64,000 nt of DNA from Enterobacter sp. C2 (GCF_019880405.1 NZ_CP082269.1:2170001-2234000); one strand, 5' to 3'. Positions 56,036-64,000 are shown, counted from the first letter of the stretch. Notes: generated from the letters alone by a model not told the origin. A program made the numbers and translations.

Positions 56036-56563
56036 TTAGCTGATAGTAGCGCTGACTTTATACATATAGGTCGTCGCATCCAGGGTGTTTTCAATAGACC
56101 TTGCATAACAGGGAATCGACCCGGCTATCTGCCAGCCTAGTGAAAGATATAATTTGCTGGCTACATCACCGCTACGTGTATCCAGGACGAGTAGCGACAA
56201 TCCTTTTTCCCACGCTCTTTGCTCTGCCTGATTCATTAATTGTCTGGCAATACCCTGCCGACGCGCGTGCGGGTGGACCAGTAATTTGGAAATTTCAGCA
56301 CGATGACTGCCATTGGGCATAGCACAATAGTTGATTATCACTGTGCCGACCACGCTGTTGTTATCACAGGCAGTCAATAATTCACAATCCTGGCTGGCAA
56401 GGCTGTTGACTTTATCTTCCCAAAAGCGATCGATAGCCAGACGATCGTTTGGCTGAGTAAAACCTACGCTTGCACCGTCTTTTACACACGCCTGCAGTAC
56501 GTCACCTAATTCCGTTATTTTTTGATGCGCCTCGGTAGCGCTCAGAAATTTATAGTTAATCAT
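56036..56563 (-). CDS. GNAT N-acetyltransferase
   Basis: A 175-residue acetyltransferase. Motif A is AEISKLLVHPHARRQGIARQ with the Q/R-x-x-G-I/A acetyl-CoA loop; LVLDTRSGDVASKLYLSLGW is motif B. Its start overlaps the stop of the preceding XRE-cupin gene by 4 bp (ATGA-type), so both are one transcription unit. Members of this family often inactivate small toxic amines; substrate unknown. Confidence 0.85.
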   Translation of the reverse strand: MINYKFLSATEAHQKITELGDVLQACVKDGASVGFTQPNDRLAIDRFWEDKVNSLASQDCELLTACDNNSVVGTVIINYCAMPNGSHRAEISKLLVHPHARRQGIARQLMNQAEQRAWEKGLSLLVLDTRSGDVASKLYLSLGWQIAGSIPCYARSIENTLDATTYMYKVSATIS

Positions 56564-57123
56564 GATTTACATACCACTAAGAGATAATGTGCACCCAGGC
56601 TCTCATGAGCGCTGAATGATGAGATGCCTGCCAAATGAAAGCGCAAACTGTCGCCTTTTTTTAACGTCCATATTTCAGTATCTACCTTGATAGTTAAACC
56701 TCCTGCACATAACCATAGGTATTGCTCAAGCCCCTGCACCGGCGGGTTTAGATATTCGATATAAGCACCTGGACGCAATTTTCCCTCAATAAGCTCACAT
56801 CTAAACTGATTAGAGGGCGGTAAAAGCGTTCGCCGTTCAAATCCATTGCGCTCATCCTGCCACAGGGTTTGTTGCTCCACCCTGAAAAGATTATCAGCAG
56901 TTTGTTCAACCTCAGCCAGAAGCCGGGACATCGTCATTCGGTATACGATACAGAGTTGATTTAGAACTTCAGCCGTAGGGCTGACCTCACCACGTTCAAT
57001 CCGTGATAAGGTGGCTCGGCTAATGCCCGATACAGATGAAAGCTCTTCCAGGGTTCGGTTGTACTGCAAGCGGAGTGCAGCAAGCCGTGCCGCTAATTTT
57101 TGTCTGTAATCTTGATTATCCAT
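56560..57123 (-). CDS. XRE-cupin transcriptional regulator
   Basis: A 187-residue regulator: N-terminal helix-turn-helix (about 10-65, LEELSSVSGISRATLSRIER) plus a cupin sensor (about 108-187, SLRFHLAGISSFSAHESLGA). It is the first gene of a two-gene operon with a GNAT enzyme, an arrangement where the regulator often senses the acetylation substrate. A 36-bp dyad lies directly upstream of its start codon. Confidence 0.86.
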   Translation of the reverse strand: MDNQDYRQKLAARLAALRLQYNRTLEELSSVSGISRATLSRIERGEVSPTAEVLNQLCIVYRMTMSRLLAEVEQTADNLFRVEQQTLWQDERNGFERRTLLPPSNQFRCELIEGKLRPGAYIEYLNPPVQGLEQYLWLCAGGLTIKVDTEIWTLKKGDSLRFHLAGISSFSAHESLGAHYLLVVCKS

Positions 57124-57129
57124 GTTAGC

Positions 57130-57165
57130 ATCTCAAATTAGAGAAATAGTTCTCACAAATGAGAT
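57130..57165. promoter_or_regulatory. 36-bp nested dyad (candidate autoregulatory operator of the XRE-cupin gene)
   Basis: Outer arms ATCTCA (57130-57135) and TGAGAT (57160-57165) share one symmetry centre with inner arms GAGAA (57141-57145) and TTCTC (57150-57154); 26 of 36 positions match the reverse complement. The site covers the region 7-42 bp upstream of the start, where the promoter must be. Divergently it is also upstream of the glutathione peroxidase gene. Confidence 0.65.
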
Positions 57166-57221
57166 ATTAGCCATTGTACTGCTTCTGTCAAACTACCTGA
57201 TTTTGCTGTGAGGATCTCAAC

Positions 57222-57704
57222 ATGGCTCCCTTTTATCAACTTACTGCCAACAGCCTGCATGGTCAGCCTGTCTCGATGGCCGATTTCGCAGGCAAGCTGG
57301 TGCTGGTGGTGAATACCGCCAGCCACTGTGGTTTCACGCCGCAATATGCCGGCCTTGAAGCGCTCTACAAGAAGTATGCCGCCCAGGGTCTGGTAGTGCT
57401 GGGTTTTCCCTGCAACCAGTTTGGTGCTCAGGAACCCGGCGGCGTCGACGATATCGCTCAGACCTGTCACGTTAACTACGGTGTGAGCTTCCCCATGTTC
57501 GAGAAAGTAGAGGTTAACGGCGGCGCTACACATGCGGTATTTCATTACTTAAAAGAGGAATTGCCCGGTGTGTTGGTTGGAAGAATAAAGTGGAACTTCA
57601 CTAAGTTCCTCATCGGACGCGACGGCAAACCACTCAAGCGTTTTGCGCCATTCACTACGCCGGAGAAACTAGAATCCGTTATCGTTGCTGCACTTGCAGT
57701 GTAG
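57222..57704 (+). CDS. Glutathione peroxidase (thiol peroxidase, BtuE-like)
   Basis: A 160-residue GPx-family peroxidase. Peroxidatic Cys36 (VNTASHCGFTPQY), Gln66 ... in GFPCNQFGAQEPGG and Trp124/Asn125 (IKWNFTKFL) are all kept, so the enzyme should be active and Cys- rather than Sec-based. It is divergent from the XRE/GNAT pair. It probably reduces peroxides with thioredoxin or glutathione; a chromosomal btuE elsewhere would make it a second copy. Confidence 0.92.
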   Translation: MAPFYQLTANSLHGQPVSMADFAGKLVLVVNTASHCGFTPQYAGLEALYKKYAAQGLVVLGFPCNQFGAQEPGGVDDIAQTCHVNYGVSFPMFEKVEVNGGATHAVFHYLKEELPGVLVGRIKWNFTKFLIGRDGKPLKRFAPFTTPEKLESVIVAALAV

Positions 57705-57818
57705 AATGCGTCAAGCCAGGGCAGTTAAAGCAGATCTTCAAAAAATCTGAATGCAGTTATCAAGACTTAAGCTAGCCTTAAATATGAGGTTATCATCAAT
57801 AAAAGTGGAGGATTTTTA

Positions 57819-58073
57819 TTGTCTATTCAACACGACGAGAAAGGCTACGTCATAATCGGAGAAGCGGCACTCTCTCTCGCCCTCAAAGAGCAGGATATTG
57901 AAGTCAAATCGCTTATCAGGGAACTCTCCCGTATGGCTGAGTCCAGCGTAAGCGATGAGCGGATTTATGCTATCTTTGAAGCCAGAAATTGGCTGGTGAA
58001 TGTTGACCTTACTGGGAAAGATGTTGAGTCCGTGCCGTATATTAAGACCCTTACCGGCCTGAACGACGAGTAG
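57819..58073 (+). CDS. Small hypothetical protein with TTG start
   Basis: An 84-residue, soluble, acidic protein. The TTG start at 57819 is supported by GGAGG seven bases upstream. Sequence MSIQHDEKGYVIIGEAALSL, KSLIRELSRMAESS and ARNWLVNVDLTGKDVESV is helical with no membrane span. I do not recognise the family. Confidence 0.55.
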   Translation: MSIQHDEKGYVIIGEAALSLALKEQDIEVKSLIRELSRMAESSVSDERIYAIFEARNWLVNVDLTGKDVESVPYIKTLTGLNDE

Positions 58074-58358
58074 AACGGATACACTTAGACGTAGACCGGC
58101 TCCGGCCGGAAAACGATGAAGATAACCTTACGGTTACGCTCAGGCGTTACCGGCTGGAGAAAATGTCAAGGACGACGCTGCTCCACATCATCACCTTCAA
58201 TAAATTTCTCTGATTTTATGCTTATCCCCATCAAGCTCAGCGACTGGTGGGCATTCTTATTAGCACTTATCCATTAATCTTAGTGGCTGACAGGTTTATG
58301 GCGATCGACTAGGATGGTTTATCTTTTTCGACCCGTGACTAAATTAAAAGGAATAGTG
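58074..58358. other. 285-bp interval with a decayed reading frame
   Basis: No intact gene. A frame from about 58078 to 58212 reads LDVDRLRPENDEDNLTVTLR and on to a stop without a plausible start codon or ribosome site, so it may be the tail of a lost gene. The rest is AT-rich and includes the ribosome site of the isochorismatase gene. Confidence 0.4.
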
Positions 58359-58922
58359 ATGACTGCGGCCCTGATTATCATCGACATGCAAAAGTTTATT
58401 GTTGACAGAATCAATAATGGCATTGGAATGTATCCTGATAATGCCGTTCATAATATGGAAAGCATATTAAAAAAATTCAGAAGCGCTGGTGATCCTGTTA
58501 TTCATATTCGTCATCAGACGCCTGGAGAGGGTTCGCCACTACACCAAAATTCCCTGCTCGCTCACGTCATGGAAGAATTTGAGGCGGAGCAAGGTGAACC
58601 CGTATTGATAAAAAACACCTCTTCAGCCTTCAGCTCAACCGATCTCTTTTCTCATCTGAAAACTAACCACATTGACGAGTGCGTTGTTATTGGTGCCGTA
58701 GCGGGTTTTTGTGTGAATTCTACCGTCAGGGCTGGCGCAGATTTAGGTTTAAACATGACGGTGGTAAAGGATGCGGTAATCAGTTTTGCACTCCAGGAGT
58801 CAAACCTTGAAGCCAAAACTATTCTCGATGTGACGCTTGGTCTACTTGAGGCTGGATTTGCGAAGATTATCGCCACCAAAGAAATTACGCATCTTCACGC
58901 AAATTCGAAAGCTCAAAGGTAA
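58359..58922 (+). CDS. Isochorismatase-family cysteine hydrolase
   Basis: A 187-residue hydrolase of the isochorismatase/nicotinamidase fold: ALIIIDMQKFIVD (catalytic Asp), HIRHQTPGEGSP, KNTSSAFSSTDLFSHLK (Lys) and VVIGAVAGFCVNSTVRAGAD with the nucleophilic Cys. All three triad members are present. The ATG at 58359 has AAGGA before it; an upstream in-frame ATG at 58314 does not. Real substrate unknown. Confidence 0.87.
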   Translation: MTAALIIIDMQKFIVDRINNGIGMYPDNAVHNMESILKKFRSAGDPVIHIRHQTPGEGSPLHQNSLLAHVMEEFEAEQGEPVLIKNTSSAFSSTDLFSHLKTNHIDECVVIGAVAGFCVNSTVRAGADLGLNMTVVKDAVISFALQESNLEAKTILDVTLGLLEAGFAKIIATKEITHLHANSKAQR

Positions 58923-59148
58923 TGGATAGCGACTCTGGCGTAATGCGTTATATCAATAACGGCATTGTGAAAACGCCTGAAGAGACCTGGAAAGGTATTT
59001 GGTTGCCGTGGCCGATCTGGAAAATATTCTCTCGCAGCGAGTCATGCAACGGCCAGGCAAGCCTTACAAGGCAGTAGAACAGCACTACGATGTGCCCTGT
59101 GTCGTGTTTGAGCTTAACATTCGCAGACACTCAGGTTCAGATTATTAG
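58922..59148 (+). pseudogene. Remnant of a GNAT N-acetyltransferase gene
   Basis: The first part reads SGVMRYINNGIVKTPEETWK in one frame, the typical N-terminal region of a RimJ/RimL-type GNAT enzyme. The last part reads VAVADLENILSQRVMQRPGK and CVVFELN in another frame and ends at TAG, matching the C-terminal region. The middle, including motif A, is missing. An internal deletion with frameshift left this fragment, and its end overlaps the 3' end of the next gene. Confidence 0.7.
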
Positions 59149-59798
59149 TTTCCAAACGGTGTAACTTTATAGGCGCAGCGTCGGGCCTGTTTGAGAATAT
59201 GCTCGATACGTTCCACTTTTGCTTGCAGCACCAGCTCAAATACAGCCAGTTCAGCGCGGCAAAAGCCCTGACATGCGGTGGCAGCGGCGCAAATAGGACA
59301 ATGGTTTTCTATCAACAATAACGAGCCATCATCCAGCTCTTCATACTCCGCCATATAGCCTTCACGCGAACGCAATGCTGCCAGACGGGCAACACGTTCC
59401 TTTAGATCAGCCGCATCGTCTAATTCTTGCCGATAAACCTCCCGGCTTGCCTGCTCCCGCATATCAATCAGACGGTCAATAGCCCCCTCTCCAAACGCAT
59501 GACGAACCGTATCCAATAGTTGAACGGTCAGCGTTGAATGCGTATCTGGAAAACGATTATGCCCTGCCGGGGTCAATTTCCAAAACTGGCTGGGTCGCCC
59601 AACCCCCCGACTAAGGGAGTAACTCTCTACTAATCCTGATGTAGCCAGCTTAGTTAGCTGCTGCCGTGCAGCTTCAGCCGTTGTCCCCAGTATTGCTCCA
59701 GCATCAGCAGCCTGTTGCGGTCCCCGCGTTTTAAGCAGGTAAAGCAGACGATCTGCCGCAGAAGCTCCCATAGAATTTACCAAGTGTTTGCTTGACAA
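59145..59798 (-). CDS. SufR/DeoR-like winged-helix regulator with C-terminal cysteine cluster
   Basis: A 217-residue regulator. The N-terminal winged helix (about 14-80: TAEAARQQLTKLATSGLVES, then GVGRPSQFWKLT) matches SufR-type proteins. C-terminally, HCPICAAATACQGFCRAEL gives Cys167, Cys170, Cys176 and Cys180, with Cys208 in RRCAYKV, a set that in SufR relatives can bind an iron-sulfur cluster. It is divergent from an MFS exporter gene (110 bp between starts), which it probably represses. Inducer unknown; a redox or iron signal is plausible. Confidence 0.86.
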   Translation of the reverse strand: MSSKHLVNSMGASAADRLLYLLKTRGPQQAADAGAILGTTAEAARQQLTKLATSGLVESYSLSRGVGRPSQFWKLTPAGHNRFPDTHSTLTVQLLDTVRHAFGEGAIDRLIDMREQASREVYRQELDDAADLKERVARLAALRSREGYMAEYEELDDGSLLLIENHCPICAAATACQGFCRAELAVFELVLQAKVERIEHILKQARRCAYKVTPFGN

Positions 59799-59908
59799 AA
59801 TAAAAGCACCCCATTAATAATCCAAGCGTTATCTTGTTTTATTAATATAACGTATTCAACAGTCCTGGGCAATGTTGTATCCGGGATAACCGTTATCAGG
59901 AGGGCTTT

Positions 59909-61312
59909 ATGTCAGTACAGGAAGGAAGTTGGGGAGACTTATTGGGTGGAAAAAATCTGGCGCTTGCTGTCGCTCTGTCGGGGGGCGTGGCATTACATGC
60001 AATCAATATTTACATTGCAACGACCGTTCTGCCATCCGTGGTAAATGAAATTGGCGGTCTGGATCTGTATGCCTGGAATACCACGCTTTTTGTGGTCGCC
60101 TCAATTCTGGGCTCTGCGCTAACGGCAAGATTACTTGCTTCCTCTGGTTCCCGTCGCGCATATGCCGTCGCTGCCCTGCTGTTCATCATTGGTAGTTTAG
60201 GGTGCGCGTTTGCTCAAAGTATGCCGATGATGCTCGCGGGTCGAGCATTACAGGGGCTGGGCGGCGGGTTTTTATTTGCTCTGTGCTATGCCATGATTTA
60301 TGCCGTCTTCGACGAGAAACTCTGGCCAAGGGCAATGGCACTGATTTCCGGAATGTGGGGTGTAGCGACGCTGCTGGGGCCCGCCGTAGGGGGAATATTC
60401 GCGGAGATGGATGCATGGCGTGCCGCCTTTGGCATGTTGGTTCCCGTGACGCTGTTGTACATGGTGCTGGTCTGGCTGGTCTTTCCCGCGCGCAACCATG
60501 AAGAGGCAACGCCAGTGGGCAAATTGCCCGTCGTTCAGCTGTTGTTGCTTACCGCTGCGGTAATGGCGGTCAGCACAGGAAGCATGTCATCCGCTCCTGT
60601 AATAAATATTGCGGGCGTTATCGTGGCCATCGTGCTAATACTTTTTCTGATCCGCCAGGAATTTACCAGCGAAACGCGGCTGTTGCCCCGCAACGCCTTA
60701 CGTTTTAACTCCCCTTTATTAGCACTGTATATCACCATCGGCCTGCTGGTGATTGGCATGACGAGTGAGACATTTGTACCCTATTTTTTACAGGTTTTGC
60801 ATGGACAAACGCCCCTTCTCTCTGGCTACCTTGCAGCATTGATGGCAGCAGGCTGGACGGTATCAGAGATCTGGAGTTCAGGCTGGCAAAGCCGAGGGAT
60901 CAACCGCGCTATTATTAGTGGTCCGATGGTGGTTCTTGTTGGTATGGTAATACTGGCGTTCAGCCTTCCCGTCCATGCCCAAGGAGACTGGACCGTTCTG
61001 TCATTCATTTGTCTGGGGCTTGCTCTTGTGGGTTTCGGTATCGGGCTAGGCTGGCCACACTTGCTGACACGCATATTGCAGGTTGTCCCTGACGAGGATC
61101 AGGATGCTGCCGCCACCTCAATAACGACCGTTCAGCTTTTCGCCACCGCGTTAGGTTCGGCGCTGGCGGGAATGCTTGCAAACATGGGTGGTCTGACTGT
61201 CCCGGGCGGTACTGAAGGCTCTTCATCTGCCGCTATGTTAATTTTTGCTATTATGGCCGCCGCACCGCTGCTGGCGATCTTTAGTGCGAAAAAAGTTATC
61301 GTTAGGCAGTAA
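59909..61312 (+). CDS. MFS exporter
   Basis: A 467-residue major-facilitator protein with about fourteen predicted spans (DHA2-like). ALHAINIYIATTVLPSVVNE begins TM1; ARLLASSGSRRAYAVAALLF holds the loop-2 motif and GRALQGLGGGFLFALCYAM the TM4 element. AGGAGG lies before the ATG at 59909. It is paired divergently with the SufR-like regulator, so it probably exports a toxic or redox-active compound. Confidence 0.88.
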   Translation: MSVQEGSWGDLLGGKNLALAVALSGGVALHAINIYIATTVLPSVVNEIGGLDLYAWNTTLFVVASILGSALTARLLASSGSRRAYAVAALLFIIGSLGCAFAQSMPMMLAGRALQGLGGGFLFALCYAMIYAVFDEKLWPRAMALISGMWGVATLLGPAVGGIFAEMDAWRAAFGMLVPVTLLYMVLVWLVFPARNHEEATPVGKLPVVQLLLLTAAVMAVSTGSMSSAPVINIAGVIVAIVLILFLIRQEFTSETRLLPRNALRFNSPLLALYITIGLLVIGMTSETFVPYFLQVLHGQTPLLSGYLAALMAAGWTVSEIWSSGWQSRGINRAIISGPMVVLVGMVILAFSLPVHAQGDWTVLSFICLGLALVGFGIGLGWPHLLTRILQVVPDEDQDAAATSITTVQLFATALGSALAGMLANMGGLTVPGGTEGSSSAAMLIFAIMAAAPLLAIFSAKKVIVRQ

Positions 61313-61361
61313 ATTTAGCAGACGCGTCTGATAAGCAGACGCGTCACAGGAGAGCATTGCT

Positions 61362-61766
61362 ATGCAGCCAGTACGGCTTATGGGTGACGGATATGAACCT
61401 CATGTCGATCGGTTAGGCGACAGGCTGACCTACTCGCTGCCTGTCGACTCGGGCTTTGTGGGCTTCAGCTTTACGTTTGACATTGACCAGGTCGATCTGG
61501 ACGTCCTGCTTTCGGATAACTACAGGCGAGCCGTTCTCTACGTCATTGCCCACACTTTGCTTCAGCGGTCGACATCGAAAGGTAACGTTCGCTTCACCCA
61601 AAATGACTTCGATACCCTTGTTGCGAATACACTTCACTCCCCGTCGGAGCGTCTGCAAACGTTTATTGCGGCAGTGGGTCGTGAACACAACATCTCTATT
61701 GCACATTATGTGAAAGAGGTCATGTCCTCAGTATCTCATAGTCGAGGCGATCGTGGAGCGAGTTAG
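61362..61766 (+). CDS. Hypothetical protein
   Basis: A 134-residue soluble protein, MQPVRLMGDGYEPHVDRLGD at the start, with AGGAG ten bases upstream of its ATG. FDIDQVDLDVLLSDNYRRAV and FTQNDFDTLVANTLHSPSER suggest mixed alpha/beta structure. It follows the MFS gene by 50 bp, so may be co-transcribed. I do not recognise the family. Confidence 0.55.
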   Translation: MQPVRLMGDGYEPHVDRLGDRLTYSLPVDSGFVGFSFTFDIDQVDLDVLLSDNYRRAVLYVIAHTLLQRSTSKGNVRFTQNDFDTLVANTLHSPSERLQTFIAAVGREHNISIAHYVKEVMSSVSHSRGDRGAS

Positions 61767-61784
61767 CGACAGCACCACTAACCC

Positions 61785-62756
61785 TTACGCAGTCGAACGG
61801 ATGAGTAACTTGCCCGTAATCAACAGCATGAACGTACGCAGCATAAGAAACGCGATCACCAGATTGGCGCCGATAAACAGCGGAATTGATAAGGCGTAAA
61901 GCGCCCCACCGGGTGCGCTATGCCCCAAATGCAAAGAGGTGTTAGCCAGCGATGCGACACCAAATGAGAACGCCCAGAATGCCGGGTTAAATGGCTGCTT
62001 TGAGTACCATGGCAGCAGACGGATCATAAACAGCATTTGCAGCAAGCCGTAACCAAAAAGCATTTTTGCGAAAACGTCTGCCTGGCCGCCGTTAAGGGCC
62101 AGCCATGCACTGCACGCCACGAACGCCGGTGCCATCTGGATCCCCAGCGACGGACGCGCTTCTAAGGGTAACTCCCCGGCCGTGCGTAACCGGTGCACGA
62201 TTGACGGTTCTAATGTGAGCCAGGAAATCACGCCGGCGCCCAGGAACAGCAAGCCGACGTCATGGAATCCCAGCGCTCCACAGGCCATTGCGCTGATAAA
62301 ATTATTAGCCACAGTTGGCAGATACAGCCCTGGTGTTGTTGCCGTTGCGGGATGATTGCCGCGCCATAATCCTGCACCTTGCCAGGATGCATAGAACAGC
62401 TGTGCCGCTGCCCCTAAGACGAATAGCATCAGCGCAAGATAATGCGCCCATGGCGTAACGCCAATTGAGACAAGCACTGTCGTCGCCGGGAACAGGCTGA
62501 CAAAACTGCTTTTTATTGGGTGGCGTATTTCATCCATAACAGCACCAGGATGGCGAATCAAACGAGCGATAAAAAGAACGGTCAGAACGGTCCAGATACC
62601 GATAGCCAGACTGATTAACGCCATGCCCGGCAGGTGTGAAAGCGGATAAATAGTGGCGGCATAGCGCCAGGCAAGGCCGGTTCCGATAATGCCTAATACC
62701 ATCCCAAAATAGCCGGATGGCAGATTAATGAATCCAGCAGCGCTGTTTTGAGCCAT
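61785..62756 (-). CDS. tehA: TehA-family (SLAC1-like) transporter
   Basis: A 323-residue membrane protein with ten spans that closely follows E. coli Teh[61 protein letters not shown]. TehA is the partner of TehB in tellurite resistance and is related to the SLAC1 anion channels. The ATG at 62756 has GAGG ten bases upstream; another ATG three codons earlier is too close to that site. Here it lies 19.5 kb from tehB. Confidence 0.9.
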   Translation of the reverse strand: MAQNSAAGFINLPSGYFGMVLGIIGTGLAWRYAATIYPLSHLPGMALISLAIGIWTVLTVLFIARLIRHPGAVMDEIRHPIKSSFVSLFPATTVLVSIGVTPWAHYLALMLFVLGAAAQLFYASWQGAGLWRGNHPATATTPGLYLPTVANNFISAMACGALGFHDVGLLFLGAGVISWLTLEPSIVHRLRTAGELPLEARPSLGIQMAPAFVACSAWLALNGGQADVFAKMLFGYGLLQMLFMIRLLPWYSKQPFNPAFWAFSFGVASLANTSLHLGHSAPGGALYALSIPLFIGANLVIAFLMLRTFMLLITGKLLIRSTA

Positions 62757-62951
62757 TGTTGTCATACCTCAGGTTTGTTCGCGGAAGGTATATTAACATC
62801 AAATTTATTTTAAAGTTTAAAATGAAGTTTCCTCACTTGTGATGGATATTGTTCAACAAGCGAATTAACATCATTCCCTGGCTCCGTCCGGGGCGTTTTA
62901 TCAGAGTGGTTTTCCTAATCCAATAAAGCTCATTAGACAGGAGATCTCGAG

Positions 62952-63338
62952 ATGTTTACCCACATGCGTATTGCCAGACCCGTAACGGACCTCGAAAGAT
63001 CGTTTCTGATGTACAGTCAGGGCCTGGATTTGCAAAAGATTGCCGACTTCAACGATCACGATGGTTTCAACGGGATTATGTTAGGTCGTGCGGACATAGC
63101 ATGGCACATAGAGTTCACTGTATGTCAGCATCATTCCGTACAACCTTCACAAACGGAAGAGGATCTGCTTATTCTCTATTATCCCCATAAAGATGAGTGG
63201 GAAAATACCTGCGCAAGAATGCTTGACGCCGGATTCACAGCGGTGAGTTCATTTAACCCTTACTGGGACGTTAACGGCAGGACATTTGTGGATCCAGATG
63301 GATACAGAGTGGTTATCCAAAACAGGGCATGGTCATAA
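62952..63338 (+). CDS. VOC-family (glyoxalase-like) protein
   Basis: A 128-residue vicinal-oxygen-chelate protein: MFTHMRIARPVTDLERSFLM, HIEFTVCQHH (possible metal ligands) and FVDPDGYRVVIQNR, the usual VOC C-terminal strand. The AGGAG ribosome site precedes the ATG. These proteins act on methylglyoxal adducts, antibiotics or catechols; substrate unknown. Confidence 0.84.
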   Translation: MFTHMRIARPVTDLERSFLMYSQGLDLQKIADFNDHDGFNGIMLGRADIAWHIEFTVCQHHSVQPSQTEEDLLILYYPHKDEWENTCARMLDAGFTAVSSFNPYWDVNGRTFVDPDGYRVVIQNRAWS

Positions 63339-63418
63339 CGACTTCGCTACCCGCGCTTGCTCTGTTGATGGAAGTACTAACTCATACTGTATGCGCCTGC
63401 TTACCACCTCGATAAAGA

Positions 63419-63447
63419 GCCCTGGATAAGCGCCGCTTACCCAGGGT
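63419..63447 (-). terminator. Hairpin terminator at the sugar-kinase 3' end
   Basis: Long, almost perfect stem CCCTGG-A-TAAGCG-CC... pairing with CGCTTA-C-CCAGGG. On the minus strand it is followed by CTCTTTATC, so termination is likely but the T-run is weak. Confidence 0.6.
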
Positions 63448-63455
63448 GCTTCAGG

Positions 63456-64000
63456 TTAACCGATTTCGCCAGAATTAAACACGAGCTCAGGCGCGGATGT
63501 CCTGAATGCCGCCACACCCTGGATATCAGGCAGCGCGGCTAACGCCCCTTTCGCCGTGGTTGCCAGCGCGCCACAGGCGCTGGCCTGCGTCATCGCCTGT
63601 TTGAGCTGGGCCAGATCGTCTAACGTATTGCCCTGTGCCACACTCGCCAGTAAACCTGCGATAAATGCATCGCCCGCGCCGGTGGTATCCAGACTTTCAA
63701 CCTGGAACGCGCTGGCCTGAACCAACAGATCCTGCCATAACACCATCGCCCCGTCAGACCCGCAGGTCACCACCTTCAGACGTGACGGATAGCTTCGTAG
63801 GATGCCTAATGCTTTTTCATGCTGCGTGGTGCCAGCCAACCAGTACAGCTCATCCTGCGAAAGCTTGAGAATATCGGCCTGCTGGGCAAAATGACGCACG
63901 GTATCCAACATCTCCTGCGCATCGGGCCACATCTGCGCCCGAAGATTAATATCAAAGCTCAACAGACCATCACGCTGCTTGATGTAGCTGATAGCCCGTA
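63456..64000 (-). CDS. PfkB-family carbohydrate kinase (fructokinase-like), N-terminus outside window
   Basis: The last 181 residues are present; the start is beyond base 64000. AISYIKQRDGLLSFDINLR leads into ADILKLSQDELYWLAG and the catalytic anion-hole motif DTTGAGDAFIAGLLASVAQG with Asp of GAGD as general base. It resembles fructokinase and aminoimidazole riboside kinase. Upstream context is not visible, so the sugar cannot be assigned. Confidence 0.85.
   Translation of the reverse strand, partial: RAISYIKQRDGLLSFDINLRAQMWPDAQEMLDTVRHFAQQADILKLSQDELYWLAGTTQHEKALGILRSYPSRLKVVTCGSDGAMVLWQDLLVQASAFQVESLDTTGAGDAFIAGLLASVAQGNTLDDLAQLKQAMTQASACGALATTAKGALAALPDIQGVAAFRTSAPELVFNSGEIG

Noticed and set aside
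55958-56140. Small plus-strand frame antisense to the GNAT gene 3' end
   Set aside because: Most of it is the complement of a well-supported acetyltransferase; no ribosome site or recognisable product.
58948-59130. Minus-strand 60-residue frame at the end of the isochorismatase gene
   Set aside because: The plus strand shows two recognisable GNAT fragments here; the minus-strand frame has no ribosome site or family resemblance.

Overview
The window is chromosomal DNA from an enterobacterium of the Enterobacter / Leclercia / Lelliottia / Klebsiella type. Most of it follows, in reverse, the E. coli K-12 stretch trg - ydcI - ydcJ - opgD - rimL - ydcK - tehB - ydcL - ydcO - sutR - rlhA - ydcRSTUV - patD - ortT - ydcY - ydcZ - mnaT - curA - mcbR - pqqU(yncD) - yncE - ansP. 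Coding is dense and GC-rich up to about 54 kb. The last 10 kb (about 54.0-63.4 kb) looks AT-richer and more loosely packed, and reads as an accessory region. No integrase, transposase, tRNA, rRNA or CRISPR array was seen.

Layout. 1-2.9 kb: an LLM flavin monooxygenase (cut by the window edge), an M20D amidohydrolase and a second LLM oxidoreductase in one operon, resembling modified-cysteine/sulfur salvage sets. 3.3-13.4 kb: ansP, yncE/pqqU divergent around a Fur-like site, a chemoreceptor, mcbR, curA, mnaT-ydcZ, ydcY. 13.5-21.9 kb: an insertion between ydcY and ortT holding an orphan dipeptide-binding protein and the srfABC operon (membrane-anchored SrfA, actin/Hsp70-fold SrfB, degenerate P-loop SrfC). 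21.9-29.3 kb: ortT, then patD-ydcVUTS-ydcR for polyamine-type uptake and gamma-aminobutyraldehyde oxidation. 29.4-32.0 kb: cioA-cioB plus a 43-residue DUF2474 protein, a cyanide-insensitive bd-type oxidase, where K-12 has other small genes. 32.0-38.6 kb: rlhA, sutR, ydcO, an inserted AraC-regulator/EamA-exporter pair, ydcL. 38.7-41.7 kb: an inserted DppA-like binding protein and a divergent PepT-like aminotripeptidase, apparently a peptide scavenging pair. 41.7-54.0 kb: tehB, ydcK, rimL, opgD, hglS(ydcJ), ydcI, a YdeP-family molybdoenzyme, trg and frmRA.

The accessory region (54.0-63.4 kb) contains a SAM methyltransferase, small proteins of unknown function, a DUF4126 protein, a GNAT/XRE-cupin pair with a large dyad operator, a glutathione peroxidase, an isochorismatase-fold hydrolase, a decayed GNAT gene, a SufR-like cysteine-rich regulator divergent from an MFS exporter, tehA (separated from tehB by about 19.5 kb) and a VOC protein. 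The common thread appears to be detoxification and redox stress. The window ends inside a PfkB-type sugar kinase.

Points that most deserve follow-up: the srfABC operon as a possible envelope-associated NTPase machine; a Trg chemoreceptor that carries an NWETF tail absent from K-12 Trg as I recall it; the split tehA/tehB pair; and the XRE and pqqU upstream palindromes.
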